Part shown: positions 46,476 to 55,881 of the stretch, piece after piece
Numbering within the stretch: the first letter of the stretch is position 1
Layout: each line of letters starts with the position of its first letter
From: RPQJ01 sp963846885
GTDB lineage: Bacteria; Pseudomonadota; Gammaproteobacteria; Steroidobacterales; Steroidobacteraceae
Length of the DNA: 64,000 nt
NCBI GenBank assembly: GCA_963846885.1
Contig: CAWJXS010000007.1
Span: forward strand, 62,001 to 126,000
Reading direction: 5' to 3'
Program-made: the position numbers and the translations under genes
The notes under the pieces: generated by a model
Database searches by the model: none
What the model saw: the letters and a program-made list of their open reading frames with translations, nothing else
What the model was told of the DNA's origin: nothing

Positions 46476-47770
46476 CCAAGATCATCGACATCAAGGCCCG
46501 CGAGATCATGGACTCGCGCGGCAATCCCACGGTGGAAGCAGACGTCTTCGGCGAAGGCGGGGTGGTCGGTCGCGCGGCCGTGCCGTCAGGGGCGTCCACT
46601 GGCACGCGCGAGGCCGTCGAACTGCGCGACGGCGACAAGAAGCGCTACCTGGGCAAGGGCGTGCTGCAGGCGGTGATCAACGCCAATGGCGAGTTGCGCC
46701 ATGCGCTGCTCGGCCACGACCTCATGGACCAGGCCGGCATCGACGCGAAAATGATCGCGCTCGACGCCACCGAGACCAAGTCGCGGCTCGGCGCCAATGC
46801 GCTGCTCGCGATCTCGCTCGCGGCTGCACATGCCGCGGCCAGGGCCTCGCGCCAGAGCCTGTTCCGCCATCTCGGCGGCCCGGGCCGCAAGGTCATGCCG
46901 GTGCCGATGATGAACATCATCAACGGCGGCGCGCACGCGGACAACAGCGTCGACATCCAGGAATTCATGGTGCTGCCGGTCGGCGCGCCCAGTTTCTCGG
47001 AGGCACTGCGCTGCGGCGCAGAGATCTTCCACACCCTCAAGAAGGTGCTGCACGAGCGCAAGCTGGCGACGGCGGTGGGCGACGAGGGCGGTTTCGCGCC
47101 CAACCTGCCCTCGAACGAGGCCGCGCTCGAAACGATCCTCGAGGCGATCGAGCGTGCCGGCTACAAGGCCGGCCGCGACGTGTTCCTGGGGTTGGACGTC
47201 GCCAGCTCGGAGTTCTTCAAGGACGGCATCTACCACCTCGAGTCGGAGGGCCGCCAGTTCTCCCCGACGCAGTTCGTGGATTACCTCGAAGGACTCGTGA
47301 ACCGCTTCCCGATCATCACGGTCGAGGACGGCATGGGTGAGGGCGACTGGGACGGCTGGGCACAGCTCACGCAGCGCCTCGGCAAGCGCATCCAGCTGGT
47401 CGGCGACGACCTGTTCGTGACCAACACGAAGATCCTCCGGGAAGGCATCCAGAAGGGCATCGCGAACTCGATCCTGATCAAGCCGAACCAGATCGGCACC
47501 CTGACCGAGACGCTGGCAGCGATCGACATGGCCGCCGACGCCGGTTACAGCGCCGTCGTCTCGCATCGCTCGGGCGAGACCGAGGACAGCACGATCGCCG
47601 ACATCGCCGTGGCCACGCGCGCTACGCAGATCAAGACGGGATCGCTCTGCCGCTCCGACCGCGTCGCCAAGTACAACCAGTTGCTCCGCATCGAAGCCGA
47701 GCTCGGGTCCGACGCCAGCTACGCGGGCCGCGAGGCCTTCCCGATCCCGCTCGCGGTCAGTTGTGCCTGA
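46472..47770 (+). CDS. eno: Enolase
   Basis: Enolase interconverts 2-phosphoglycerate and phosphoenolpyruvate. The 432 residues have the full set of motifs: AREIMDSRGNPTVE, VGDEGGFAPNL, VEDGMGEGDWDGW, ILIKPNQIGTLTET and SHRSGETEDSTIAD. The ATG shares four bases with kdsA. Enolase supplies phosphoenolpyruvate to KdsA, a sensible pairing. Confidence 0.97.
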   Translation: MTKIIDIKAREIMDSRGNPTVEADVFGEGGVVGRAAVPSGASTGTREAVELRDGDKKRYLGKGVLQAVINANGELRHALLGHDLMDQAGIDAKMIALDATETKSRLGANALLAISLAAAHAAARASRQSLFRHLGGPGRKVMPVPMMNIINGGAHADNSVDIQEFMVLPVGAPSFSEALRCGAEIFHTLKKVLHERKLATAVGDEGGFAPNLPSNEAALETILEAIERAGYKAGRDVFLGLDVASSEFFKDGIYHLESEGRQFSPTQFVDYLEGLVNRFPIITVEDGMGEGDWDGWAQLTQRLGKRIQLVGDDLFVTNTKILREGIQKGIANSILIKPNQIGTLTETLAAIDMAADAGYSAVVSHRSGETEDSTIADIAVATRATQIKTGSLCRSDRVAKYNQLLRIEAELGSDASYAGREAFPIPLAVSCA

Positions 47771-47801
47771 TGCGCCTGGATTCTGTTAATCTTTTACGCC
47801 C

Positions 47802-48158
47802 ATGACGATCCGGATCATGGCGGGGCTCCTGGCAGTGGCACTGATGCTGCTGCAATACCGCATCTGGGCCTCGCCCGACGGCATGCGCGAGGTCTGGCGC
47901 CTGGAGCAGGCCATCGACGTCCAATCGGCCGAGAACACCCGGCTCGAAACGCGTAACCGCACGCTCGCGGCCGAAGTTCGCGATCTCAAGGACGGCCGCA
48001 AGGCGATCGAAGAACGAGCCCGCACGGACCTCGGGATGGTCAAGACGAACGAGACCTTTTTCCAGGTCGTGCCGCCGGTGCAACCTGGCTCGGTGATCAC
48101 GCCGCCACTCGGCGCCACCCCAGAGGCAAAAAGGACAGCCCAGGCCACGGTGCCGTGA
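47802..48158 (+). CDS. ftsB: Cell division protein FtsB
   Basis: FtsB is a single-pass inner-membrane protein that bridges FtsL and FtsQ in the divisome. The 118 residues have a membrane helix (MAGLLAVALMLLQYRIW), then a leucine-zipper-like coiled coil (EQAIDVQSAENTRLETRNRT), and RARTDLGMVKTNETFFQVV, which is characteristic. The tail of about 25 residues (PPVQPGSVITPP...) is low-complexity. It overlaps ispD by four bases. Confidence 0.9.
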   Translation: MTIRIMAGLLAVALMLLQYRIWASPDGMREVWRLEQAIDVQSAENTRLETRNRTLAAEVRDLKDGRKAIEERARTDLGMVKTNETFFQVVPPVQPGSVITPPLGATPEAKRTAQATVP

Positions 48159-48859
48159 CCTCCGCGGTCCGGCGTTGGGCGATCGTCCCGGCCGCGGGTC
48201 AGGGTGCGCGCTTCGGCGCCGCTGTCCCCAAGCAATACACCCCGCTGCTGCAGCGTCCACTGTTGTCGTGGACGCTCGCCGCGCTGCTCGCGGAACCCCG
48301 TCTCGACGGCATCGTCGTGGCACTCGCGCCCGACGACGACCGCTGGACCACGCTGCCGGAAATGGCGCTGCCTCGCGTGCGACGTTGCGCCGGCGGCCAG
48401 CGGCGTGAGGAATCCGTGGCGAACGGGCTCGAGGCACTGGCGGGGATGGCGCACGAAACCGACTGGGTGCTGGTGCACGATGCCGCGCGGCCGTGCCTGC
48501 GGCGGGCAGACCTCGGCCTGCTCCTCGATTCGCTCGATGCAGATCCCGTCGGCGGTCTGCTCGCGCTGCCTGTCGGTGACACCCTGAAGCGTGATGATGG
48601 CACTGGGCGCGCCGTGGAAACGGTGCCGCGCGACGGGCTCTGGCGCGCCCTGACGCCGCAGATGTTCCGGTTCGGCCTGCTGCGACGCGCGCTGGGCCTG
48701 TGTCTCGAGCGCGGGCGGCCGGTCACCGACGAAGCGTCCGCCATCGAAGGCCTCGGGCTGCGGCCCCGGCTGCTGCGCGGCCACGCGGACAACATCAAGG
48801 TCACCAATCCGGAGGACGCCGCACTGGCCGAGGCGATCCTGCGGCGCAAACAAACATGA
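48155..48859 (+). CDS. ispD: 2-C-methyl-D-erythritol 4-phosphate cytidylyltransferase
   Basis: IspD links CTP to MEP in isoprenoid synthesis. The 234 residues begin with the nucleotide motif IVPAAGQGARFGAAVPKQY; LVHDAARPCLR and the C-terminal TDEASAIEGLG and NIKVTNPEDAALAE are family signatures. The start is GTG 48155, overlapping ftsB as GTGA. CTP for this step comes from PyrG nearby. Confidence 0.95.
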   Translation: MTSAVRRWAIVPAAGQGARFGAAVPKQYTPLLQRPLLSWTLAALLAEPRLDGIVVALAPDDDRWTTLPEMALPRVRRCAGGQRREESVANGLEALAGMAHETDWVLVHDAARPCLRRADLGLLLDSLDADPVGGLLALPVGDTLKRDDGTGRAVETVPRDGLWRALTPQMFRFGLLRRALGLCLERGRPVTDEASAIEGLGLRPRLLRGHADNIKVTNPEDAALAEAILRRKQT

Positions 48860-48887
48860 ACGGCCGGCAACGACTGGGGGTGGGGCG

Positions 48888-49403
48888 ATGAGGGTGGGAA
48901 TCGGTTACGACGTGCATGCGTTCGCCGCAGGCGACCACGTGACGCTCGGCGGCGTGCGCATTCCGTACGCGCAAGGCGTCCGCGCGCATTCGGATGGCGA
49001 CGTCGCGCTGCACGCGCTGTGCGACGCGCTGCTGGGCGCGATGGCACTCGGGGACATCGGCGAACATTTTCCGGATACCGACGCGCGCTGGAAGGGCGCT
49101 GACAGCCGCGTGTTCCTGCGCCATTGCGCCGCGCTGGTGCGCGAGCATGGCTGGCGCTTCGTCAACGCCGACCTCACGATCCTGGCCGAGGCGCCCCGCA
49201 TCGGGCCCTACCGCGTGCACATGCGCCAGCACATCGCGGACGACCTGGGCACGCGTATCGACCGCATCAACATCAAGGCCACTACCGCCGAGGGGCTCGG
49301 CGCGATCGGTCGCGCGGAAGGCCTCGCCTGCCAGGCGATCGTGCTGCTGGCTCATGGCGAAAACGCGCGGGCACACGGGCAGAACGGGCAGAACGGGCAT
49401 TGA
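48888..49403 (+). CDS. ispF: 2-C-methyl-D-erythritol 2,4-cyclodiphosphate synthase
   Basis: IspF forms the cyclic diphosphate of the MEP pathway. RVGIGYDVHAF (zinc ligands), HSDGDVALHALCDALLGA, FPDTDARWKGADS and the C-terminal INIKATTAEGLGAIGRAEG are all present. The last ten residues (AHGQNGQNGH) form an unusual polar tail from a short repeat. The stop overlaps the TTG of truD. Confidence 0.95.
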   Translation: MRVGIGYDVHAFAAGDHVTLGGVRIPYAQGVRAHSDGDVALHALCDALLGAMALGDIGEHFPDTDARWKGADSRVFLRHCAALVREHGWRFVNADLTILAEAPRIGPYRVHMRQHIADDLGTRIDRINIKATTAEGLGAIGRAEGLACQAIVLLAHGENARAHGQNGQNGH

Positions 49404-50449
49404 GCGAAGCGGCTCCCTGCGCGCACGGCCGGCCGCCCGCGACCGGCGTGATCCGGCGTGAACCCGACGACTTCGTGGTGGACGAGGTGCTGGGATTCGA
49501 ACCCGACGGCACGGGCGGGCACGCGCTTCTCGTCGTGGAAAAGCGCGGCGCCAACACGGGCTGGGTGGCCGCGCAGCTTGCACGGCACGCGGGGGTTGCA
49601 GCGCGCGACGTCGGCTTCTCCGGGCACAAGGATCGCCACGCGCTGACGCGCCAGGCGTTCACGGTGCCGCTGCCGCTGCAGGCCGACGTCGCTGCCTGCG
49701 CCGCATGGCAGGACGCTGAATACAAAGTGCTGTCGGCGCACCGGCATGGACGGAAGCTCCGCCCCGGATCGCATCGCGCGAATCGCTTCGCGTTGCGCAT
49801 CGTCGATTTGCACGGCGACCGTGACGCGATCGAGGCCTGCCTGCGCGCGATCCGCGAGCGGGGCGTGCCGAATTACTTCGGGCCGCAGCGCTTTGGCCGC
49901 GAGGGCAGCAACCTGCGCCGCGCCCTGGAATGGGCCGACGGCGGTTCCGCCCCCCGCGAGCGCGCGCAACGGGGTTTCCTGCTTTCGGCCGCGCGCAGCC
50001 ACGCCTTCAACGCCGTGCTCGCGGCGCGCGTGGCACGGGGCGACTGGGACCGGTTGCTGGACGGAGAGGCCGTGATGCTCGACGGTCGCCGCAGCTTCTT
50101 CCAGGCGACAGAGATCGACGGCATTCTCGAGGCGCGTCGCGTCGAAATGGATGTGCACCCCAGCGGCCCCTTGCCGGGACGCGGCGAGTCACCGGCGCTG
50201 GGCGCGGCACGCGCAGTCGAGGACACGGCGCTGGCGCCGCTGGCGTCGCTCATCAAGTTGCTGGTCGACGAACGCATCGACCACGAACGTCGCAGCCTGC
50301 GCCTGCCGGTCCGTGAGTTCGAATGGTCGTTCGGCACGGACGACACGCTGCTGCTGCAGTTCGTGCTGCCGCGCGGCACGTTCGCTACCGCCGTGCTGCA
50401 CGAAGTGCTGGCCGCTGCCTGGGACGCGGGCGAGGGTGGCGAGGATTAG
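49400..50449 (+). CDS. truD: tRNA pseudouridine(13) synthase
   Basis: TruD modifies uridine 13 of tRNA-Glu. The 349 residues carry IRREPDDFVVDEVLGF, KRGANTGWVAAQLARHAG, GFSGHKDRHALTRQAF (catalytic Asp in KDR) and PNYFGPQRFGREGSN. I place the start at TTG 49400, which shares TTGA with ispF; there is no nearby ATG. It is convergent with the Smr gene and overlaps its stop by four bases. Confidence 0.93.
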   Translation: MSEAAPCAHGRPPATGVIRREPDDFVVDEVLGFEPDGTGGHALLVVEKRGANTGWVAAQLARHAGVAARDVGFSGHKDRHALTRQAFTVPLPLQADVAACAAWQDAEYKVLSAHRHGRKLRPGSHRANRFALRIVDLHGDRDAIEACLRAIRERGVPNYFGPQRFGREGSNLRRALEWADGGSAPRERAQRGFLLSAARSHAFNAVLAARVARGDWDRLLDGEAVMLDGRRSFFQATEIDGILEARRVEMDVHPSGPLPGRGESPALGAARAVEDTALAPLASLIKLLVDERIDHERRSLRLPVREFEWSFGTDDTLLLQFVLPRGTFATAVLHEVLAAAWDAGEGGED

Positions 50450-50985
50450 CGCAGCAGCACGTAGACGGCCCCGCTGCCACCATCAGCCGGACGGGCGCTG
50501 GCATAGGCCGCGACGTCCTCGAGCTGGCGCAACCAATGGCTGACCGCGATCTTCAGCACGGGACCGCCGGGCCCCGAACGCAGCCCCTTGCCGTGGATCA
50601 CGCGCACGCAGCGCAGCTTGCGCGCGACACAGTCCGCGACGAACTGACGCAGCGCATCGTGCGCAGGGAGCAGGCGCATGCCGTGCAGGTCGGCCTCGGC
50701 TTCGACCGGGAACTGGCCCCGCTGCAGTTTGCGCAGCTGGTCTTCGCGCACGCCGTTGCGCCTGAACTGCAGTTGCCCGCCATGCTCGTGCACAGCCGGG
50801 TCGCCGGCCTGCGCACGACTTTCGAGCAGCAACTCCTGTCGCCCTGCGCGCGCGAAGCGGGCGACTGCGCGCGGCCTGGGTCGCGCTGGCGGCGCTGGCT
50901 TGGCCGCGAGCGGGCGCACGCCGGACATCGCGTGGCTGAACGCCTGCCGGTCGTCGTCGCCGGGCGGCGGCTTTTTCGTCGTCAT
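50446..50985 (-). CDS. Smr-domain protein
   Basis: The 179-residue protein has a basic, disordered N-terminus and a C-terminal Smr domain: EADLHGMRLLPAHDALRQF, RVIHGKGLRSGPGG and PADGGSGAVYVLLR. Stand-alone Smr proteins are nucleic-acid nucleases; in E. coli SmrB cleaves mRNA at collided ribosomes. Which paralogue this is cannot be decided. The ATG at 50985 (MTTKKPPPGDD) is chosen as the first sensible start. It is divergent from surE. Confidence 0.88.
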   Translation of the reverse strand: MTTKKPPPGDDDRQAFSHAMSGVRPLAAKPAPPARPRPRAVARFARAGRQELLLESRAQAGDPAVHEHGGQLQFRRNGVREDQLRKLQRGQFPVEAEADLHGMRLLPAHDALRQFVADCVARKLRCVRVIHGKGLRSGPGGPVLKIAVSHWLRQLEDVAAYASARPADGGSGAVYVLLR

Positions 50986-51095
50986 GCCGGGGGACTTCGC
51001 TTCCGAGGCGGGCAGGGATTCCAGTATAGTTGCGCGGCGTTCGTGGCCAACCCCGCTGCAGCTGGGGCCCAGATAACGATACGGTCCCACGCCAC

Positions 51096-51854
51096 ATGAG
51101 AATCCTGGTCAGCAACGACGATGGCTATCGCGCCGAAGGCCTGCAGCGCCTCGTCGACGCGCTGCAGCCGCTTGCGCAGCTGACGGTGGTCGCCCCGGAG
51201 CGTAACCGCAGCGGCGCCAGCAACTCACTCACGCTCGACGTGCCGCTGCGGGTCGCCGAATACGGCGAGCGCCGGTACTTCGTCAACGGCACGCCCACGG
51301 ACTGTGTCCACCTCGCGATCTCCGGCCTGTTCGAGGGCGAAATAGAGCACGACATGGTCGTCTCGGGGATCAACGACGGCGCCAACCTCGGTGACGACGT
51401 GCTGTATTCCGGCACGGTTGCGGCCGCCGTGGAGGGGCGTTTCCTGGGCTTGCCAGCCATCGCGATCTCGCTCGTGGTCCGCGAGGGCCGCTACTTCGAC
51501 ACGGCTGCCCGCGTGGCGAGCGAATTACTGCTGCGCCTGCAGCGCTCGCCGCTCCACTCTTCGATGATCCTCAACGTCAACGTGCCCGACCTGCCGTACG
51601 AGCAGTTGCGGGGCATCAAGTCGACGCGGCTCGGGCACCGGCATCGCTCGGCCCCCGTGCTGCGCGCGGCGGATCCCCGCGGCCGACCCGTGTACTGGGT
51701 AGGTCCGGCCGGTGAAGGCGCAGACGCGGGCGAGGGCACCGATTTTCACGCGGTCGCCAATGGCTGGGTGTCGGTCACGCCCTTGCAGGTCGACCTCACG
51801 CGCCATACAGCGGTCGCGGAGATCGGCGAGTGGCTGGCGGGGCGTGCAGAGTGA
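51096..51854 (+). CDS. surE: 5'/3'-nucleotidase SurE
   Basis: SurE is a metal-dependent nucleoside 5'/3'-monophosphatase linked to stationary-phase survival. The 252 residues start RILVSNDDGY (Asp-Asp metal pair), and contain APERNRSGASNSLT, NGTPTDCVHLAIS and VSGINDGANLGDDVLYSGTV. ATG 51096 is the family start. pcm follows after ten bases. Confidence 0.96.
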   Translation: MRILVSNDDGYRAEGLQRLVDALQPLAQLTVVAPERNRSGASNSLTLDVPLRVAEYGERRYFVNGTPTDCVHLAISGLFEGEIEHDMVVSGINDGANLGDDVLYSGTVAAAVEGRFLGLPAIAISLVVREGRYFDTAARVASELLLRLQRSPLHSSMILNVNVPDLPYEQLRGIKSTRLGHRHRSAPVLRAADPRGRPVYWVGPAGEGADAGEGTDFHAVANGWVSVTPLQVDLTRHTAVAEIGEWLAGRAE

Positions 51855-51864
51855 GCCGCGCAGC

Positions 51865-52533
51865 ATGATGAAAGACCCGAGCAGGGTGAGCGGAATCGGC
51901 ATGACCTCCGCGCGCACGCGCGAGCGGCTCGTCGCGCGGTTGCGCGAGCAGGGCATCACCGACAACGAAGTGCTCGAGCGCATCCGCAGCGTGCCGCGTC
52001 ACCTGTTCGTGGACGAGGCGCTTGCCAGCCGCGCCTACGAAGACACGGCGCTGCCGATCGGCCACGGCCAGACGATTTCGCAGCCCTACATCGTGGCGCG
52101 CATGACGCAGTCGCTGCTCGAGGCGGGCAAGCCGCGCAAGGTGCTCGAAGTGGGCACGGGTTGCGGCTACCAGACCGCAGTCCTGGCGCCGCTGGTCGTG
52201 ACGCTGTACAGCGTCGAGCGCATTGCGGCGCTGCAGCTGAAGGCCCGGCAGGTCATTCGCGACCTGCGCATCACCAACGTGTACATGAAGCACGGCGACG
52301 GCTTCGAAGGCTGGGCTGCCCACGCGCCGTTCGACGGCATCATCGTGGCGGCGGCGTCGTACGCAGTGCCGCCGGCGCTGCTCGAGCAGCTCGCCGATGG
52401 CGGCCGGCTGGTGATCCCCGTCGGCAACGACCGCGAGCAGCAGTTGCTGCGGATCACGCGCCGCGGCGATCGCTACGAGCGCGAGGTGCTCGGCCCGGTG
52501 GTCTTCGTGCCGCTGCTGCAGGGCCTGGCCTGA
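51865..52533 (+). CDS. pcm: Protein-L-isoaspartate O-methyltransferase
   Basis: Pcm repairs isoaspartyl residues using S-adenosylmethionine. Conserved stretches: RSVPRHLFVDEALASRAYED, ALPIGHGQTISQPYIVARM, LEVGTGCGYQTAVLA. Residues VSGIGMTSARTRERLVARL before the core are also conserved in Xanthomonas-type proteins, so I prefer ATG 51865 (222 residues) to ATG 51901 (210). The nlpD and rpoS genes that usually follow are absent. Confidence 0.94.
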   Translation: MMKDPSRVSGIGMTSARTRERLVARLREQGITDNEVLERIRSVPRHLFVDEALASRAYEDTALPIGHGQTISQPYIVARMTQSLLEAGKPRKVLEVGTGCGYQTAVLAPLVVTLYSVERIAALQLKARQVIRDLRITNVYMKHGDGFEGWAAHAPFDGIIVAAASYAVPPALLEQLADGGRLVIPVGNDREQQLLRITRRGDRYEREVLGPVVFVPLLQGLA

Positions 52534-52542
52534 CCGGGACGG

Positions 52543-52911
52543 TCAGACGATCAGTGCGGCGGCCACGTTGCGGCCCTCGGTGACCAGCACGTTGTACGTG
52601 CGGCAGGCGGCCGCGGTGTCCATGACCTCCACGCCGATCCGCTGCTCGTGCAGGATGCGCAGCACCTGCATGTCCGGAAACTGCTGGCGGGCACCGGTGC
52701 CGAGCAGCACCACCTCGGGCCCGAGCCCAAGCAGGGGCTCGAGGTCGGCGGGCGTCAACTCCGGTACCGTCGCGGGGCGCCACGGCGCGATGACCGTGGT
52801 GGCGGTGACGATGACGCTGCTCGAATGCATGGTCTCGCCGATGCGCAATTGCCCCGGGCCGTAGCTGCGAATGAGGTTGGTGCCGGGTGGATTTTCGAGT
52901 TGGAGCTTCAT
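52543..52911 (-). CDS. Mth938-like (DUF498) protein
   Basis: The 122-residue protein has the Mth938/NDUFAF3-like pattern: MKLQLENPPGTNLIRSYGPG, PEVVLLGTGARQQFPDMQVL and GVEVMDTAAACRTYNVLVTE. In mitochondria the relative NDUFAF3 assists complex I assembly; the bacterial role is unknown. It is divergent from the rpfE-like gene and convergent with pcm, ending ten bases from it. Confidence 0.88.
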   Translation of the reverse strand: MKLQLENPPGTNLIRSYGPGQLRIGETMHSSSVIVTATTVIAPWRPATVPELTPADLEPLLGLGPEVVLLGTGARQQFPDMQVLRILHEQRIGVEVMDTAAACRTYNVLVTEGRNVAAALIV

Positions 52912-52959
52912 GACCGTACGATATCGCATGCGCTGCACGAGTTCACGAAGCCACCCCGG

Positions 52960-54031
52960 GTGCGCGCGAGCCTGCGCGTCGTGAGCTTGCCGCAAGTGCG
53001 CGTCGCGCTGCCGTGGCTGCAGGCGGCGCTGGCCGCGGCGGCCGCGAACGAAACCCTGCCCCCGCTCGATTCGCTGCGCTGGCTCACCGGCCGCGGCCGG
53101 TTCGGTACGCATCCCGGGGACGCGTGGCGCGAATGGTTGCTCGAGCCCGTCGCGGAAGCGTCGTCGCTGCGCTCCACACCGGCGGGGCCGGCAGTGGCTG
53201 CACAGTTCCACCGGCAAGGCCAGGCGCCAGGTTCGTGGTGTCTCGCGCAGCCTGTGCACCTGGCGGCAGGGCTCGATCATCTGCGGCTCGCACCGTTGCG
53301 CGCAGCGGTACTCGCCGACGAGGAAGCGCAGGCACTCGCTGCCACCGTCGGCGCGCATTTCGCGGAGGGCGATCCGCAAGTCATGGGATGGTTCGACGGC
53401 GTCTGGCTGCTGCATTTTGCCGCAGCCGTCGAATGCACGACCCAGCCGCCGGAGATCGTGGTCGGACACAATGTTCACGACTGCATGCCCTCGGGCCCCC
53501 ACGGCGCACGCGTGCGCAGCCTGATGAATGAGATCCAGATGCTGCTGCACGAACATCCGGTCAATGCGCGCCGCGAGCGCGCACGGCAGTTGCCCGTGAA
53601 TGCATGGTGGTTGTGGGGTTTCGGTGCTGGCGCGCCGCCGCAGTCATCCGTTGCAGCGACGGCCGGTTTGCCGGCCGCCGACGGCTGGAGCCTGGATACC
53701 GACGACCCATGGCTGCGCGCGTTGTGGGGCGCGCGTGGGACGGGCCACGCACCCGTGGCTGTTGCAACAGATGCAGGTGCAGTGGCACGCGCCGCCGCTC
53801 GCGCCGCAGTGTCACATGCTCATCGGGCAGACCCGGCCGCCTGCGCACGACGACGCGGAATCGCTTGCGGCCATCGACTCGGGGCTGCTCGCGTGGCTGG
53901 CGCGGCAGGTGCGCGACGGCACGATCGGACGGGTGGACCTGCTCGCAGGCGATCGCACACTTGCGCTCGATCGCGCGGCCCGGTTGCGGTTCTGGCGTCG
54001 CCCCGCGGCGGCGGAACGGTGGCTTGCTTGA
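52960..54031 (+). CDS. rpfE: RpfE-like regulatory protein, with an apparent +1 frameshift
   Basis: The frame SLPQVRVALPWLQAAL...DSLRWLTGRGRF and AQPVHLAAGLDHLRLAP matches the RpfE-like proteins that accompany recJ in Xanthomonas. After TDDPWLRALW the match continues one frame on (GRATHPWLLQQMQVQWHAP, then RLRFWRRPAAAERWLA), so one base must be dropped near 53729-53740. The joined protein is about 356 residues. The start is uncertain: GTG 52960 or GTG 52981. The biochemical function of RpfE is unknown. Its stop overlaps the recJ start as TTGA, strong support for the C-terminal frame. Confidence 0.75.
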
Positions 54032-55767
54032 GCGGCGAGCGACGCATTCTCCGTCGCGAATCGCGCGCGGACGTGCAGGCGTCCTTGCCGGACACACTGC
54101 ACCCAGTGCTGCGCCGCGTGTATGGCGCGCGTGCGATTGCCGGGCCGGACGACCTGCAGTTGCGGCTCGACCAGTTGCTTCCCGTCAGCTCGCTCGATGG
54201 CGCCGAGGCCGCCGCGGAGTTGCTCGCAGATGCGCAACAGGCGCGGCGGCGCGTCCTGATCGTCGGTGACTTCGACGCAGACGGCGCGACCAGCACGGCG
54301 CTGATGATGCGGCAGTTCACGGCGCTCGGCTTCGAGCGGCCTGATTTCCTCGTGCCGGACCGTTTCCGCTTCGGCTATGGCCTCACGCCCGAGATCGTGC
54401 GCGTGGCGGCTGAGCGCCAGCCGAGCCTCATCGTGACCGTCGACAACGGCATCTCGTCGCTCGACGGAGTCGAAGAAGCGCGGCGCCACGGCATCGACGT
54501 GCTGGTCACCGATCATCACCTGCCCGGACGCGAGCTGCCGGCGGCGGCCTGCATCGTGAACCCGAATGCGCCGGGTAACCGCTTCGCGTCGAAGGCGCTG
54601 GCCGGCGTGGGCGTGGCCTTCTACGTCATGGCGGCACTTACACGCGAGCTGGCTCGGCGCGATGCGTTGCCAGGCGGCGTCGATACCAGTCCGGCGCGCC
54701 TGCTCGACCTCGTGGCGCTCGGCACCGTGGCGGACGTGGTGCCGCTCGATCGCAACAACCGCATCCTCGTGACGCAGGGGTTGCACCGCATCCGCCGCGG
54801 CCACTGCTCCGCCGGCCTGCGCGAGTTGCTCGAGGCGTCCGGCAGGACGCTTGCCAGCGTCACGGGCCAGGACCTGGGGTTCCAGGCCGGACCGCGGCTG
54901 AACGCGGCGGGGCGGCTCGACGACATGACTCGCGGCATCCGCTGCCTGCTCACCGACGATCCGGCTGCAGCCCGCGCGACGGCTCTGGACCTTGCGCGGC
55001 TCAACACTGAGCGCAAGGAACTCGAGGCGAAAATGCAGGTGGAGGCGCTGGCGCTGGTCGACGCGCGCGTGGCATCGCTCGCGGGCCACGTGCCGTCGGG
55101 CGTGTGCGTGTACGACGCGGGGTGGCACCAGGGCGTCGTCGGACTGGTTGCCTCGCGCGTGAAGGAGCGCCTGCATCGGCCAGTGGTGGCGTTCGCGGCG
55201 TCGGAGCCGGGCTGGGTCAAGGGTTCGGCGCGCTCGGTGGCCGGTGTACATGTGCGTGACGTGCTCGACGCCATCGCCACCCGCACACCAGGGTTGATCG
55301 ACAAGTTCGGCGGCCACGCGATGGCCGCGGGGCTCACGCTGCGCGAGTCGAACCTCGCCGTGTTCGAGGCGGAGTTCGCGCAGGAGATCGAACGCTGGAT
55401 CGACGCGGACACCCTCGCTGGACACCTCCACACCGATGGCGAATTGCTCGCCGGCGAATTCAACGTCGCGACGGCGGATGCGCTGCGCGAGGGCGGCCCC
55501 TGGGGCGCCGGGTTCCCTGAGCCGATGTTCGACGGCGTGTTTGGCGTGGCCGATGCACGCGTGGTCGGGCAACGGCACCTCAAGCTGCGGCTGCGTAGCC
55601 GCTCGGGCGAGCTCGTCGATGCCATTGCCTTTCGCTACTGCGACGATGCCAACGCGCCGGCAATTCACCCGCATTCCCAAGTCGTCGCCGCATACCGCAC
55701 CGGAGTCGACGACTACACCGGCACGCGCAAATTGCAGCTGGTCACGGAGTGGCTGGCGCCGGCGTAG
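54028..55767 (+). CDS. recJ: Single-stranded-DNA exonuclease RecJ
   Basis: RecJ degrades single-stranded DNA 5' to 3' in recombination and repair. The 579 residues have DHH motifs: VGDFDADGATSTALM, TVDNGISS, VLVTDHHLPG (DHH), PGNRFASKALAGVGVAFY and the DHHA1 end with KGSARSVAGVHVRDVLDAI and FGGHAMAAGL. The start is TTG 54028, coupled to the upstream gene. Confidence 0.95.
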   Translation: MSGERRILRRESRADVQASLPDTLHPVLRRVYGARAIAGPDDLQLRLDQLLPVSSLDGAEAAAELLADAQQARRRVLIVGDFDADGATSTALMMRQFTALGFERPDFLVPDRFRFGYGLTPEIVRVAAERQPSLIVTVDNGISSLDGVEEARRHGIDVLVTDHHLPGRELPAAACIVNPNAPGNRFASKALAGVGVAFYVMAALTRELARRDALPGGVDTSPARLLDLVALGTVADVVPLDRNNRILVTQGLHRIRRGHCSAGLRELLEASGRTLASVTGQDLGFQAGPRLNAAGRLDDMTRGIRCLLTDDPAAARATALDLARLNTERKELEAKMQVEALALVDARVASLAGHVPSGVCVYDAGWHQGVVGLVASRVKERLHRPVVAFAASEPGWVKGSARSVAGVHVRDVLDAIATRTPGLIDKFGGHAMAAGLTLRESNLAVFEAEFAQEIERWIDADTLAGHLHTDGELLAGEFNVATADALREGGPWGAGFPEPMFDGVFGVADARVVGQRHLKLRLRSRSGELVDAIAFRYCDDANAPAIHPHSQVVAAYRTGVDDYTGTRKLQLVTEWLAPA

Positions 55768-55881
55768 TCCGCAACAGCCTGCGCAGGCAGGCTGCCAGAC
55801 CGCCCCGGCACAGCGCAGGGCGGGCGGGGAATGCTACACTTCGCAGTTCCACCCGTGCCCTAGTCGCGTGACAGTTTTTTC

